Shown here in pieces: positions 51,142 through 63,761 of a stretch of 64,000 nucleotides of DNA. Below the pieces are notes generated by a model that was not told the origin of the DNA, did no database searches, and worked only from the letters and a program-made list of their open reading frames with translations. Origin of the DNA: Dioscorea cayenensis subsp. rotundata (taxonomy: Eukaryota > Streptophyta > Magnoliopsida > Dioscoreales > Dioscoreaceae). Every line of letters begins with the position of its first letter. The first letter of the stretch is position 1. The position numbers and the translations under genes are program-made. The stretch lies in NCBI RefSeq assembly GCF_009730915.1, contig NC_052488.1, positions 20,702,305-20,766,304 on the forward strand, written 5' to 3'.

Positions 51142-54100
51142 GGGAAAATTACTATTTACCCCCTACACTGTTTAAAATTTCCCAAACAACCCCTGCAAGT
51201 TATGAATACCACGAACAACCCTTCCTTTATCATTTTACTTCCTTTTTACCCCTTGTAGGTCACTTGGATTGGGTCCATGTTGTGAAATTCCATCATTGCC
51301 CTTTAAAAATGGTGGGAAAAAAACGTCCAATCACATCATGTCTAACATTTTTTTACATTTCTTTTTTTATTTTTCCGAAAACAAACTTTTGGAAGACTTT
51401 TTATCCTTGTCCCGTCCCCTCGCTTTCCGCTTTAAAATGATCATGCTTTTTGTTTAAACATAAATGTTTCCGCTTTAAAATTATCAAGTTTCGCTTTAAA
51501 TATATCCGGGTTTCAGCTTAAAATGCAATGATTTTTAGTAGGTATTCTGGATTCTACGAGCGTATCCGTCCCCACCCTCAAGGCCACTCTCGACGATTTA
51601 GTAGGCCTTCCTTACTCGTTAGATCATTTTGAAGTTTTTGTCATTGCATGCTCGGACAACGCTTTTTGAGGGCGCTAATCATTTAAAAAAACTCATTTCA
51701 CTACCACGAGTGCGGACACAATCGTAGATCTTGCAAAAAAACTATCGCCAACTAAGCATAAATGATAACTTATATTCGTTACATATGTTTTGCCACAAAC
51801 TATCGTGATATTATTAGTACATTTTGCTCGTTATTTATGAAAAAATCGTTTTCATAAACAAACCCAAATTTAAAATGAAACAATGATATTTAAACATAAA
51901 CATAGTTGTATAAGTTAATTATTGATTAATTATCCCGCTTTTTGCTTAAAACTTATGTTTTTTTCTCAACTATTATTATCATGTCTTTGTTTCGCTTTAA
52001 AATTATACGCTTTTTTTGTTTAAGCTTAAATGTTTCCGCTTTAAATTTATCAAGTCTCGCTTTAAAAATGTTATGTCTCTGCTTAAATATATCCAGCTTT
52101 CAGCTTTAAACAGAAATGATTTTTAGTAGGGTATTCGGATTCTACGAGCGTATCCGTCCCACCCAAAGGCCACTCCCGACGATTTAGTAGGCCTTCCTTA
52201 CTCGTTAGATCATTTTGAAGTTTTTGTCATTGCATGCCGGACAACGTTTTGAAGGCGCTAATCATTTAAAAAAACTCATTTCACTACCACGAGTGCGGGC
52301 ACAATCGTAGATCTGCAAAGAAACTATCGCCAACTAAGCATAAATGATAACTTATATTCGTTACATATGTTTGCCACAAACTATCGCGATATTATTAGAC
52401 ATTTTGCTCGTTATTTATGAAAATCGCTTTTCATAAACAAACCCAAATTTAAAAATGAAACAATGATATTTAAACATAAACATAGTTGTATAAGTTAATT
52501 ATTGATTAATTATCCCGCTTTTTGCTTAAAAACTTATGTTTTTTTCTCAACTATTATTATCATGTCTTTGTTTCCGCTTTAAAATTATACGCTTTTTGTT
52601 TAAGCTTAAATGTTTCCGCTTTAAATTTATCAAGTCTCGCTTAAAAATGTTATGCTCTGCTTTAAAATATATCCAGCTCAGCTTAAAATGTAAATGATTT
52701 TAGTAGGTATTCGGATTCTACGAGCGTATCCGTCTCCACCCTAAAAGGGCACCCTCGACGATTTAGTAGGTCTTCCTTACTCGTTAGATCATTTTTGAAG
52801 TTTTGTCATTGCATGTCGGACAACGCTTTTGAAGGCGCTAATCATTTAAAAAAACTCATTTCACTACCACGAAATGCGGACACAATCGTAGATCTTGCAA
52901 AAAACTATCGCTAACTAAGCATAAATGATAACTTATATTCGTTACATATGTTTTTCCACAAACTATCGTGATATTATTAGTACATTTTGCTCAGTTATTT
53001 ATGAAAATCGCTTTTTCATAAACAAACCCAAATTTAAAATGAAACAATGATATTTTAAACATAAACATAGTTGTATAAGTTAATTATTGATTAATTATCC
53101 CGCTTTTGCTTAAAACTTATGTTTTTTTCTCAACTATTATTGTCAGTGTCTTTGTTTCCGTTTAAAAATTATACGCTGTTTAAGCTTAAATGTTTCCGCT
53201 TTAAATTTATCAAGTCTCTGTTTAAAATGTTATGTCTCTGCTTTAAATATATCCGCTTTCAGCTTTAAACAGAAATGATTTTAGTAGGTGATTCGGATTC
53301 TCACGAGCGTATCCGTCCCACCTCAAGGCCACCCTCGACGATTTAGTAGGGCCTTCCTTACTCGTTAGATCATTTTCGAAGTTTTGTCATTGCATGTCGG
53401 ACAACGTTTTGAAGGCGCTAATCATTTAAAAAACTCATTTCACTACCACGAGTGCGGACACAATCGTAGATCTTGCAAATAAACTATCGCCAACTAATCA
53501 TAAATGATAACTTATATTCGTTACATATGTTTTTCCACAAACTATCGCTATTATTAGTACATTTTGCTCGTTATTTATGAAAAATCGTTTTCATAAACAA
53601 ACCCAAATTTAAAAATGAAACAATGATATTTAAACATAAACATAGTTGTATAAGTTAATTATTGATTAATTATCCCAGTTTTTGCTTAAAACTTATGTTT
53701 TTTCTCAACTATTATTGTCATGTCCCTTGTTTCGTTTAAAAATTATACAGCTTTTTGTTTAAGCTTAAATGTTTCCGCTTTAAATTTATCAAGTCTCTGC
53801 TTTAAAAATGTTATGTCTCGCTTTAAATATATCCAGCTTTCAGCTTTAAACGAAATGATTTTAGTAGGTATTCGGATTCTACGAGCGTATCCGGTCCCAC
53901 CCAAAGGGCACCTCGACGATTTAGTAGGTCTTCCTTACTCGTTAGATCATTTTCGAAGTTTTGTCATCGCATGTCGGACAACGCTTTTGAAGGCGCTTAA
54001 TCATTTAAAAAAACTCATTTCACTACCACGAGTGCGGACACAATCGTAGATCTTTGCGAAAAACTATCGCCAACTAAGCATAAATGATAACTTATATTCG

Positions 54101-56218
54101 TTACATATGTTTTTCCACAAACTATCGTGATATTATTGTACATTTTGCTCGTTATTTATGAAAATCGTTTTCATAAACAAACCCAAATTTAAAAATCGAA
54201 ACAATGATATTTAAACATAAACATAGTTGTATAAGTTAATTATTGATTAATTATCCCGCTTTTTGCTTAAAACTTATGTTTTTTTCTCAACTATTATTGT
54301 CATGTCTTTGTTTCCGTTTAAAAATTATACGCTTTTTGTTTAAGCTTAAATGTTTCCGCTTTAAATTTATCAAGTCTCGCTTTTAAAATGTTATGTCTCG
54401 TTTAAATATATCCGCTTCGATTTAAACGAAATGATTTTTAGTAGGTATTCGGATTCTCACGAGCGTGATCCAGTCCCCACCTCGAGGCCACCCTCGACGA
54501 TTTAGTAGGCCTTCCTTACTCGTTAGATCATTTTGAAGTTTTGTCATTGCATGTCGGACAACGTTTTGAAGGCGCTAATCATTTAAAAAACTCATTTCAC
54601 TACCACGAGTGCGGACACAATCGTAGATCTTGCAAATAAACTATCGCCAACTAATCATAAATGATAACTTATATTCGTTACATATGTTTTCCACAAACTA
54701 TCGCATATTATTGTACATTTTGCTCGTTATTTATGAAAATCGTTTTCATAAACAAACCCAAATTTAAAATGAAACAATGATATTTAAACATAAACATAGT
54801 TGTATAAGTTAATTATTGATTAATTATCCCAGTTTTTGCTTAAAACTTATGTTTTTTCTCAACTATTATTGTCATGTCCTTGTTTCCGTTTAAAATTATA
54901 CAGTTTTTTGTTTAAGCTTAAATGTTTCCGTTTAAATTTATCAAGTCTCTGTTTAAAATGTTATGTCTCTGTTTAAATATATCCAGTTTCAGTTTAAACA
55001 GAAATGATTTTAGTAGGTATTCGGATTCTACGAGCGTATCCGTCCCAGCCCTCAAGGCCACTGACGATTTAGTAGGCCTTCCTTACTCGTTAGATCATTT
55101 TGAAGTTTTGTCGTTGCATCGCCGGACAGCGTTTTTGAAGGCATGTCGTTTAAAAACTCGTTTCACTACTGCGAGTGCGGGCACAATCGTGAATCTTGCA
55201 AAAAGAACTATCGCCAACTAAGTCATAAATGATAACTTATATTAGTTCACATATGTTTCTGCCACAAACTATCGCATATTATTATGCGTTTTCGCTCGTT
55301 ATTTATGAAAAATCGTTTTCATAAACAAACGCATAATTTAAAAAAGAAAAGATGAAAATTTAAATAGAAGCGTCAGTAGTTAAAGCGAAACATTGATATT
55401 TTAAACATAAACTTTGAAAACTTAAATAGAACAATCGATAGTTAAACGAGAAATAACAATATTTACATTCAAAAATTAAAGCACGGCCGTCCCTGGACAA
55501 ATGTGGATCGAGTCGGACATCACAATGAAATTGTAAAACAATCAAAAATCTCCTTTCACACAATATTATTGCTTTTCGATTATGTACACAAAGCGAAAAT
55601 GAAAAACAATCAAAAACTCTTGCGAAAAATCTTCCTACAAACTACAAGATCGTCGATAATCACACCATGAAAGCAGAAAAATTCTCTTTCTAATAGAATA
55701 CTTTAGAAATCAAACTAAAAAGAAAGCTACGGAATATCGAAACAAAAGGAAAGCTGCACGACATCTTCGATGGCATCCACCTCGTGTCAGATACTGTGGG
55801 CGCAAACTAATGAAATGTCAAAGAGTTGAGTGGGAGTTCTTCTCGAGGCGGTGGTCAATCCTACGAGAAGATGTCCGGTAATGTGACAACTTTGAAAAAG
55901 GGAAAAAGTTGAAGAGATGAAGAGATGAAAAGAAAAAACAGAAACCGCATAATGGTGTTCTTGGGGGATTAACCAAGAGCGGATTCTCTTAAAGAGAAAA
56001 ATTATTGCGAGCAAAAGGCGTTATGGTCAAATCACGTCTCACTTGTCACAACTTCCATGCAAGGGATAATTTCGTCCAAAAATTTAAAACTAACTCCATT
56101 AAATGTTTGAGGGTTTCAAATTCATTAGTATTTAGAAAGGAGGGTTTTAGTGATTCCCAAATTAATGAGGGTGTTTTTGGAAATATTAGAAACTTAGAGT
56201 TATTTTGGCAATTTTCAC
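51142..56218. mobile_element. Non-autonomous Mutator-like element (5,077 bp) with perfect 9-bp target duplication
   Basis: The ends are GGGAAAATTACTATTTACCC (left) and, as reverse complement of the right end, GTGAAAATTGCCAAAATAAC; further inward both have TTTCC(C)AAA and CCC-rich blocks, so they form degenerate inverted repeats. The 9-bp word TTAAAAATA lies directly outside both ends (51133-51141 and 56219-56227), the hallmark of Mutator superfamily insertion. Removing the element and one copy of the word restores an uninterrupted ~190-bp monomer, so the empty site is visible in the neighbouring repeats. No transposase-like ORF exists; most of the interior is a ~580-bp tandem array (51.42-55.35 kb). 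The right 870 bp (55,350-56,218) is unique DNA of unknown origin, perhaps captured. Confidence 0.85.
51420..55345. repeat. Seven-copy ~580-bp tandem array inside the MULE
   Basis: The landmark TAGTAGGTATTCGGATTCTA recurs near 51535, 52125, 52700, 53281, 53861, 54438 and 55010 (spacing 573-590 bp). Each unit also has CTCGTTAGATCATTTT, CTCATTTCACTACCACGA, AACTATCGCCAACTAAGCAT, AACATAGTTGTATAAGTTAA and TTTAAGCTTAAATGTTTCCG. Copies differ mostly by one-base insertions or deletions, often at C/G beside T or A runs, rather than by substitutions. Only short ORFs occur, none conserved between units. Confidence 0.93.
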
Positions 56219-57395
56219 TTAAAAATATCTAGTTTTAATATTTTCAGCTCTCAAATTATTATGCATATCTACAAAACAACTAAAAATTTGTTTTTGCATA
56301 CTAAAATTAATAAAAGTATTAATATTATAAAAAATTAAGTGATACATTTCAAAATTAAATTTAATAGAACTAAAAAATTATGAAAAAGTCATATGCTATA
56401 GCCTCAAATTATTGTGTGTATCCACAAAACAACTCAAATATTGTTTTTAATTTGCACACTCAAATTAATAAAAAATATTAATATTATAAAAAAGCAAGTT
56501 ATACATCTAAAATTAAATTTAACTTATGAAAGAGTTATAAAAAAAATCATGTCTTCTCTTTTTGTAAAATTATGAAAAACTCATGTACTATAGTCTTTAA
56601 TAAAATCCTAGTTATGATCTTTTGGGCTCTCAATTTATTTTTGTATGTCCACAAAACTAAAAGTAGGTTAAACATCTTAAAATTAAATTTAACTGTGCTA
56701 AAAATTATGAAAAAAAATCATGTTTTCTCTTCTTGTAAGATTATGAAAAAAAGCTATACTATACCCTTTAGAAATCTATATAATTTTAATCTTTTTTCGC
56801 TCTAAAATGATTATGTAAATTCACAAAACAACAAAAACTCTGTTTTCACACATTAGAATTAATAAAAACATAAATATTATAAACTGTACTAAAGAATTAT
56901 ATATATATAAAATCATGTCTTCAAAAATATAAATAAATAAAATTATGAAAAAGTCATGTACTATAGCCTTTAAAAATGTGTAGTTTTGATTTTTTGGGAT
57001 CTCAATTTATTATATAAATCCATAAATTAACTAAAAAAAAAAGGCAAGTTATACATCTTAAAATTAAACCTAGTTGTACTAAAAATTACAAATCATATTT
57101 TTCTTCTTGTAAAAATCATGAAAAAGTCGTGTACTATAACCTTTAGAAATATCTAGTTTTAATCTTTTCAGCTCTCAAATTATTATGCATATCTATAAAA
57201 CAACTAAAAATTTGTTTTTGCATACTAAAATTAATAAAAGTATTAATACTATAAAAAATTAAGTGATACATTTCAAAATTAAATTTAATAGAACTAGAAA
57301 AATTATGAAAAAGTCATCATATTCACATCTTGTAAAATTATGAAAAAATATCATGTAGCCTTTAAAAATCTCTAGTTTTGATCTTTTGGGCTCTC

Positions 57396-59440
57396 ACGGC
57401 CCTGATTTCATTTACCCGTTGACAGCCCATCAAGGCCCATTATGTTATCGGATTCAACCTCACAAAACCCGATAACTCAGCCTTATAGGATTCGGAGTAT
57501 TATTCTTATATTTCTCAACTAATAACCGTATGTCACGTGACTACCTACCGACCTACGCTCCCGCGGAAGTTCCCACTAGGTACTGTGTTTTTTGATTTTT
57601 GAATCAAGTTAATGTTGGCTAGGAGGCGTGGAGCTATATTAGCCGTTGGATCTGAGTGCTTTTTTAGACATCGTTTTACAGAAACACCCTCGACTTCTGC
57701 CTAAATTATCTAAAACCCCCTAAATTGAAATCCCTCTCTAATTTGTCTCCTATTCCTCCCCAAATCCCTAATTTCCCATTCTCGCTCGTTTCGAAACCCT
57801 AGAACCCCACCATCTCTTGCTTTTCGGTCTCGATCCCGATCCGCTCCCTCTTCTCTCGATCGCTCCCGCTGTTAGGGTTTGCAGGTATTCGTTAATCGAA
57901 ACTCTTGTTGTTCTAGTTTCATTTGTGCTGTTATTTTGCCCTTCTTTTTTTCCTAAATTATGGGATGCTTTCGATTCTCCGTTGATTTAGGGTTTCTTTA
58001 TTATCTAGATTATGCCATCGAGATGATTTGATTGTAGCAGAGAGCGTGGTTGATTTCTACTGTTTGTTATCTTCATGCATTGATTCCTGTCTTGCATTTT
58101 AATGTTGTGGGTTTTGATTGATGCGGAGTTGGTGTGTACTGGTAATTAGTTGTAGTGTAATTTCTTTCTTTCTCATATTTTTGAGGTTTGTTAGGAAGAT
58201 TAGGGAGTGAAATTTAGTCGTGTTGTTAAGGAGGTGGTGTTGGTTGAATCAGTTGATCATGATATTTTGGTTGAGGTGCTTTCGCGTGGTTCATTTTTGG
58301 TATGCCTGTGCCTCTGTTAAGTAAGTATCATACTTGTTGTTGAAGAAATAGGAATCATTGATCAATAGGACAGGCAGCACAATGAGTGGGTATCTTTGTG
58401 AGTTGCTGGACTATATTATGCATTGTTGGAGAATCATTTCTTTCATGAGCTCAGGGCGAAGGAAATTTCAGAAGGAACTATAAATCAATTCATCCAATCC
58501 ATGTAAAGTAACATATGACTGAGATAATAAGATAAACCCTACCAAGGATGCAGGGAATGACATTCTCCAGTTTCACCAGATCTTAGTGTTCAGTGGTATT
58601 GATAATAGACTCATGATGGGAAAAAACAGAAGCTTTTCTGTAGTTTTGTGGAAAAATCACATAGAAAGAAGAGACTATTAGATAGAAAATATACCTGATG
58701 GAATTATTGAAGTCATTTTGCTTATTTGTTCTGTGGAGATAGTAGGTGTATTTATAATGATTCAAGTGTTGAAATCCTATTTCGATTTCTAGTCATTATA
58801 AGCATATATAAATTTATAGTAGCTTATTTGTTTTGTGGAGATAATTATATAGGCTACGCTGGGCTTTTCTTTTTTCATTTTTTTTTCCTTTATTTTTTTG
58901 GGCGGAGGATTAAGTTTGGTATCCTATTAGGCTATTTCTATCTTCAGTTACTATAAACATATGCATGATTCACATGAAATCCTTACTTGAACAAATTTCC
59001 AAGTAAAATGTAACTGGGGCTATGCTATGCTTATTTAATCCTTTGGGACTTTGAGACTTTGAGCATGTTCTCCCTTGATAATGTCTTGCTTTGTGGCTTT
59101 ATGGTTTTGTAGCTGTGAAGTGTGTTCAGAAGAATCAACTATAGGAATTACCTGTTTATTGTTTTTCTTACATTGGATTCATTGGTGTTTATGGTCTTGG
59201 CATGATTTCAACAATATTGAGATGCCCCTATGATTTCTGTTATTATTTTTGGATTTGTACTTGATTTTAAATGCTTTGTCCATGACTAAAGCTCCAGCCG
59301 CTGTTGTCTACTTTGTGAGGTGGTGGACTATGTTGGTTCTTATTGTGTAATTCCTCAAGCTTGATTGAATCTGATAATATCATTTACTAACTTGGAAATG
59401 AATTTCAATGGGTTATATTTGTTGGTATCTAGAATTAAAA
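57396..59440 (+). promoter_or_regulatory. Promoter, non-coding first exon and first intron of the CID/ataxin-2 gene
   Basis: A palindromic G-box TCACGTGA lies at 57533-57540. A C/T-rich leader follows from about 57,680, with a telo-box AAACCCTA at 57794-57801, and a donor at GCAG|GTATTC (exon end 57884). The first intron runs to an acceptor near 59,431 (TATCTAG), eight bases before the ATG at 59441. The transcription start is inferred from composition only. The intron itself shows no other feature. Confidence 0.6.
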
Positions 59441-62400
59441 ATGAACCCCCAACAAGGTTCACAGTCCAGATCTTCTAGCAATGGATATGGACGTCGGAGA
59501 GTTGATCGAGAAATGGGGCCCAGAATAGAGAGTAAGATACATTCTGGGAAGCCAATTTTGAGCAATTCTCATTCGGGTAAATAAGTAAATTGTTTATTGT
59601 TGTTCTATGTTCTGTTATTCATGGCACTGCTATGATTCAGGTCTTGCTAATGGAGGCGAAGGAGGAGGGGCTATCAGCTCATCATGTGATCGATTAATAT
59701 ATGTTATGGCATGTCTCATTGGTCAGCCTGTTGAAGTCCATGTCAGAAATGGTTCTGTGATATCTGGAATTTTTCATGCATCTAATGCTGCAAAAGATTT
59801 TGGTACGTGTTATCTGGGATGGTTTTTTTTTTTTTTATTTTTTTTATTTTTGTATTAGCCAAGCCTTATGATGTAACTTATTGCCTAACTTCCTCTTTTT
59901 TCAGTGAAAATGCATCTGAATCTGCTATATTTAATGTATATATAGTCTCACCTTTCTCCTTTTCCTTATGCTTGACTACTTGTATTTGCAGGAATTGTTT
60001 TGAAAATGGCTAGAGTCACCAAGGATGGTTCAATGAAAGGGCAGAAGCCCGCTCCCATTTTTGTTAAAAAGCCAGAGACTATGATTATACCTGCAAGAGA
60101 ACTTGTACAAGTTCTAGCAAAGGTTTAGGCCCTTTATTTTTATGGTGGTCGTATTAATTGTCTCTCTCTTTTCTTTTGGATCTAGTTGTTCATATATTAA
60201 ATTTTATTTTATTTTTGTGAAGTTGCTTGTTTGAAACAAGTTGTTCATCACATTTATATTTTTTAATCCATGCCATGAATATTTATACTTTGCTTTTTTA
60301 TGCTTGGTTGATGAGTAGGTGATTACTTAGTGAATGCTACTTATCTTTACAAGTTTTTAATAATTCTCAGGATGTACCTCTAAATAATGATGAGCTCACA
60401 AATGGGCATGCTCGTGATAGGCGTCAAGATCTCTTGATAGACTCTTCCATTTCCCAATCTCAGCATGTGGAATTAGAGAGAGAGCTAAAGCCCTGGACTC
60501 CTGATAAAGATGTCCCAGAATGTCCTGAATTGGAGAACATATTCGATGGATCTTGGAATAGGTTGGTTTCCTTATTGACTCAGAGGAGTAATATCCTTGT
60601 CCTTGCTAAGTAATGAAACTCACTTTCCATTATCAACTTCTAAAATCCCAATTCAGTCAGTTCCTTTTCCATGTCTTCTTTACTAGAATGCTTGTTTACT
60701 AACTCTTTTCTTGTTGTAGCCATTCTTTTTCCCAATCTTAACTTCTTTATCAGCAATTCTCAATTTTATTCAGTTTCTTATTTTTCTTCTGTTTATTGCT
60801 ATTTTTCTGTGAAGACCTCATTTTCGTAAATGCATTTCTTATAATTTTATTCGCTATCTTTTAATGGGGATATTGCATTTAATTGGACTATTACTATTAC
60901 TTTTTGAGATTTACATGTTACTGAGCTAGCTTTTAAACAATGCAATTTCAAGCAAGGATTCCTTGAACTGTCTGACATTTGATGTTACACCTTTCTTTTG
61001 AAGTTTACTAATGCTTGGTCCAATATTATTTTACAAAATTTCTAATACATGGCATAAACCTTTTACTTAGGAATTGGGATCAGTTTCAAACAAATGAGGC
61101 TTTGTTTGGAGTGAAGAGCACCTTTAATGAGGAGTTGTACACAACAAAACTTGAAAGAGGTCCTCAAATGAGAGAACGTGAAAGGGAAGCAACAAGATTA
61201 GCAAGAGAAATACTGGAAGAGGACACCAAAGATCTTCACTTAGCTGAGGTAACACCTCCATGGCACCAGTGATTATTTTGTGCGAATGATTTTTTTTTAA
61301 AGATATGCTGGGTAAAATCAAATCCATTCATCAGGAAAGAGGCATCCATTTCCACAGTGATTTTGATGTTGATGAGGAAATGAGATTTTCAGCTGTACAA
61401 AGGGATGGTGACAGCAAGGAAAATGAGAATTTGGTGCTGGACACCTACAATTCTGAACAATACAGAGCCACCTTCAATTCCACTACAGTTCAATCTAATT
61501 CTGATATTTCAAGAAAAAAACCAAATAACCAAGGTCGAACTTCATCCAGTTCATCTTCACTGGTATGGCATTTACTCTCTCTCTCTCTCTCTCTCTCTCT
61601 GTAGTTGAACTCTGTTACCAATTATGGCATGTAAACTTCATATTTAAAAAGTGTATTCTGACTATCAGTACATTTGAATCTGTAACTTTCGGGATATCAA
61701 GCCCTTTGGCAGGCCATCAAATATAAGCTTGTTCATAGTTTACCTATCAGGAAGACTAGAGCAGGATTTTTCTTTCTTTCTTTTGTTTTCTTTTTCTTTT
61801 TTCTTTTTGAACTACATGATTATGCTCTTCTTTTTCTTTGGAACAGTTTTTCAATGAACTTTAGCATGACATGTGGCTTATTTTTATTGGTAGTTGCAAT
61901 ACTTAAACTATACCATTAGCTTAGGTAAAATACCTACATTCATATTGATCTGTGACAGTTGTACATGCTTATCTTAAATCATTTCAAGCTCTCGGCATTC
62001 TTGATTTGTGCAGGATGAAGTACCATGCTCTCAAGGCTCTGCTGATCTGGATATGAATCTTTCTGATTCTTCCGATCATCTTACTCAGCCATCTCATGAT
62101 GGTATTGCAAAGCGTTCCCCCTGCATAGGTGATGACGACAGGTATTTTCTATACCTGCTTCTTTTGGTTGGGGAATGAAAATATACTTTTATGGAAGACA
62201 TTTATAATGAATGGAAACTTGCTTTAACAAAGTTATAATTAATTCTTGGATTTGACATCCAAATCAAATGTTAGGCTGGATGAGGTACAGATCAAAGATC
62301 AGGATGAAAAGAAGACTTCTTTGGACAACTTTATAAGGGGAGCTGTAAGTTAATTGCTCAACGGACTTCTTTGTCCGGAGAATCTTTCCTTCCTTAGTTA

Positions 62401-63761
62401 TCATGTCTCTGATATTTATTTTATTGTGTTGATAGCCATCTGAGGAGGGTTCACATACGCTGAAATCTGACGGTCAGTGACTATCAATTTCTTCATGTTA
62501 TTATTCTTTTTTCTTGGCTGTATATTCTGTGATAGATTTTCTTCTGATGAAGTAATATGTATGAAACATATCTTTTTTTCAATTGAACTGTTTCTTAAAG
62601 TCTAAGAGACTTCAAAAGTAGAACAATTACAAGGCAATCAAATAATTAAAATGCTTGATCATTTAACAATTAAGTCTTGGAAGTTCAGTTGTAGTTCATA
62701 GCTTGTTGATTTTGGCCAGCTTATGTCCAGGGGTAATATACTGATATTAGAAGGATGAGTGTAATGAAACCAACATTTAAAATGCAGGGAATTGTAAAAA
62801 AGTTGTGTATATGATGTACTTTAAGCATACATAACAATGTAAGATTCGATGTCCCATACTGGCTTTGTAATTATATAGTACCAGGATTTCTCTGATTTTG
62901 TAATTGAAAGATGTTCAAATATATAATGAGACACTGTAGGAGTACATTCTTTGAACATGGTGTTGCAAATTTTGAGAGTTTTGCCAGACAACTTATGATA
63001 GCCTTCTGTTCTTTTTAAACTGTAATATGTCTTAAGGTAATCACATTCTTGTCTTCGTAGTTGCCCGTTATTCTGTCAGGTTTCCAATTGGGGGGTTGTT
63101 GCTACAGCCTTTTTTTTTTTAAATCCATTAATCCTGTAATTAACTATACGAGATCATTATTTGGTTCATAAAAGTCGTTCTTAGTATGTTGTAAACACTT
63201 TTACCTGTGCAGAGGGACAACCACCAAGCAATGTGAAGGGTTTGTCTCCTAGTGCGGCTGCATTTGCCCCTCCTGTCCAAGAGACTAAGCACAGGCCTAG
63301 TGAACCTTCAGAGCTTGCAGTAACAGGAAAAATGTCCACATCTACTGAACCTTCGGATCTTTCTCTACGGCCTTGTAGTTCTGCATCATCCGCTTCTGAG
63401 CGTCTTGGTGCCGGATCAGTTTCTACATGTCCAGGCTTGTCACCAAGCTCTTCCATGGGATCATTATCTTCAGAAAAATCAACCCTAAATCCTCATGCTA
63501 AGGTGCATTTTTTATTTGATATGGCCGAGTCCCTCTGTTTTATTCACTTCCAATATGACTATTTGTTTGAAAGACTATTTTTGTTGTTTAATCCTGAAAT
63601 CTTCTTGTATTTATATGATCCAGGAGTTCAAGCTAAATCCAAACGCTAAGAGTTTCACTCCATCGTCCTTGAGGCCACAGGCATCAGCTTCAGAGACCTC
63701 TTGCTATTATGCTAGCAACATGCCTGCTGTTCCCATGCACAGTTTGCCTATGGGCATAGGG
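59441..63761 (+). CDS. Ataxin-2 homologue with Lsm, LsmAD and PAM2 motifs (CID3/CID4 type), 3' end outside the window
   Basis: Plant CID3/CID4 proteins are ataxin-2 relatives that bind poly(A)-binding protein and act in mRNA metabolism and stress granules. Eleven coding exons are visible: 59441-59576, 59641-59802, 59992-60122, 60371-60561, 61071-61248, 61335-61562, 62014-62141, 62275-62344, 62436-62472, 63213-63502, 63624-63761. They stay in frame for 563 residues. Order: Gly/Ser/Arg-rich start (MNPQQGSQSRSSSNGYGRRR); ataxin-2 Lsm-like domain, about residues 60-140 (LIYVMACLIGQPVEVHVRNG, GIVLKMAR); LsmAD with WDQFQTNEALFGVKSTFNEE and LYTTKLERG; a long Ser-rich region; and a PAM2 motif across the exon 10/11 junction (STLNPHAK-EFKLNPNAKSF). 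The last visible donor is GGG|GTGAGG; later exons lie beyond the edge. Intron 6 starts with a (CT)n tract. Confidence 0.96.
61575..61600. repeat. (CT)n microsatellite in CID-gene intron 6
   Basis: CT dinucleotide run immediately after the exon 6 donor (GT at 61563). Confidence 0.9.

Larger units (their letters stand above)
49980..57395. repeat. AT-rich ~190-bp tandem repeat array with a ~930-bp higher-order period, split by a MULE
   Basis: About twelve monomers of roughly 170-220 bp, each with CTATAGCCTTTAAAAAT-like, GATCTTTTGGGCTCTCAA-like, TCCACAAAACAACTAAAAA-like and TTAAAATTAAATTTAACT blocks. Monomer marks fall near 50160, 50360, 50558, 50743, 50947 and 51125, then after the insertion near 56397, 56589, 56758, 56962, 57133 and 57355. 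The stretch 50,357-51,135 recurs almost unchanged at 56,390-57,145, which gives a higher-order unit of ~930 bp once the insertion is removed. No coding potential. It ends ~300 bp before the CID gene's first exon. Confidence 0.9.

Noticed and set aside
53720-55221. ORFs of ~100 codons in the 580-bp array
   Set aside because: They are not kept between units and contain no recognisable domain; chance openings in repeats.
49980-57395. CRISPR-like array
   Set aside because: Spacing is regular, but units are contiguous ~190-bp or ~580-bp tandem repeats without unique spacers, in a plant nuclear genome.
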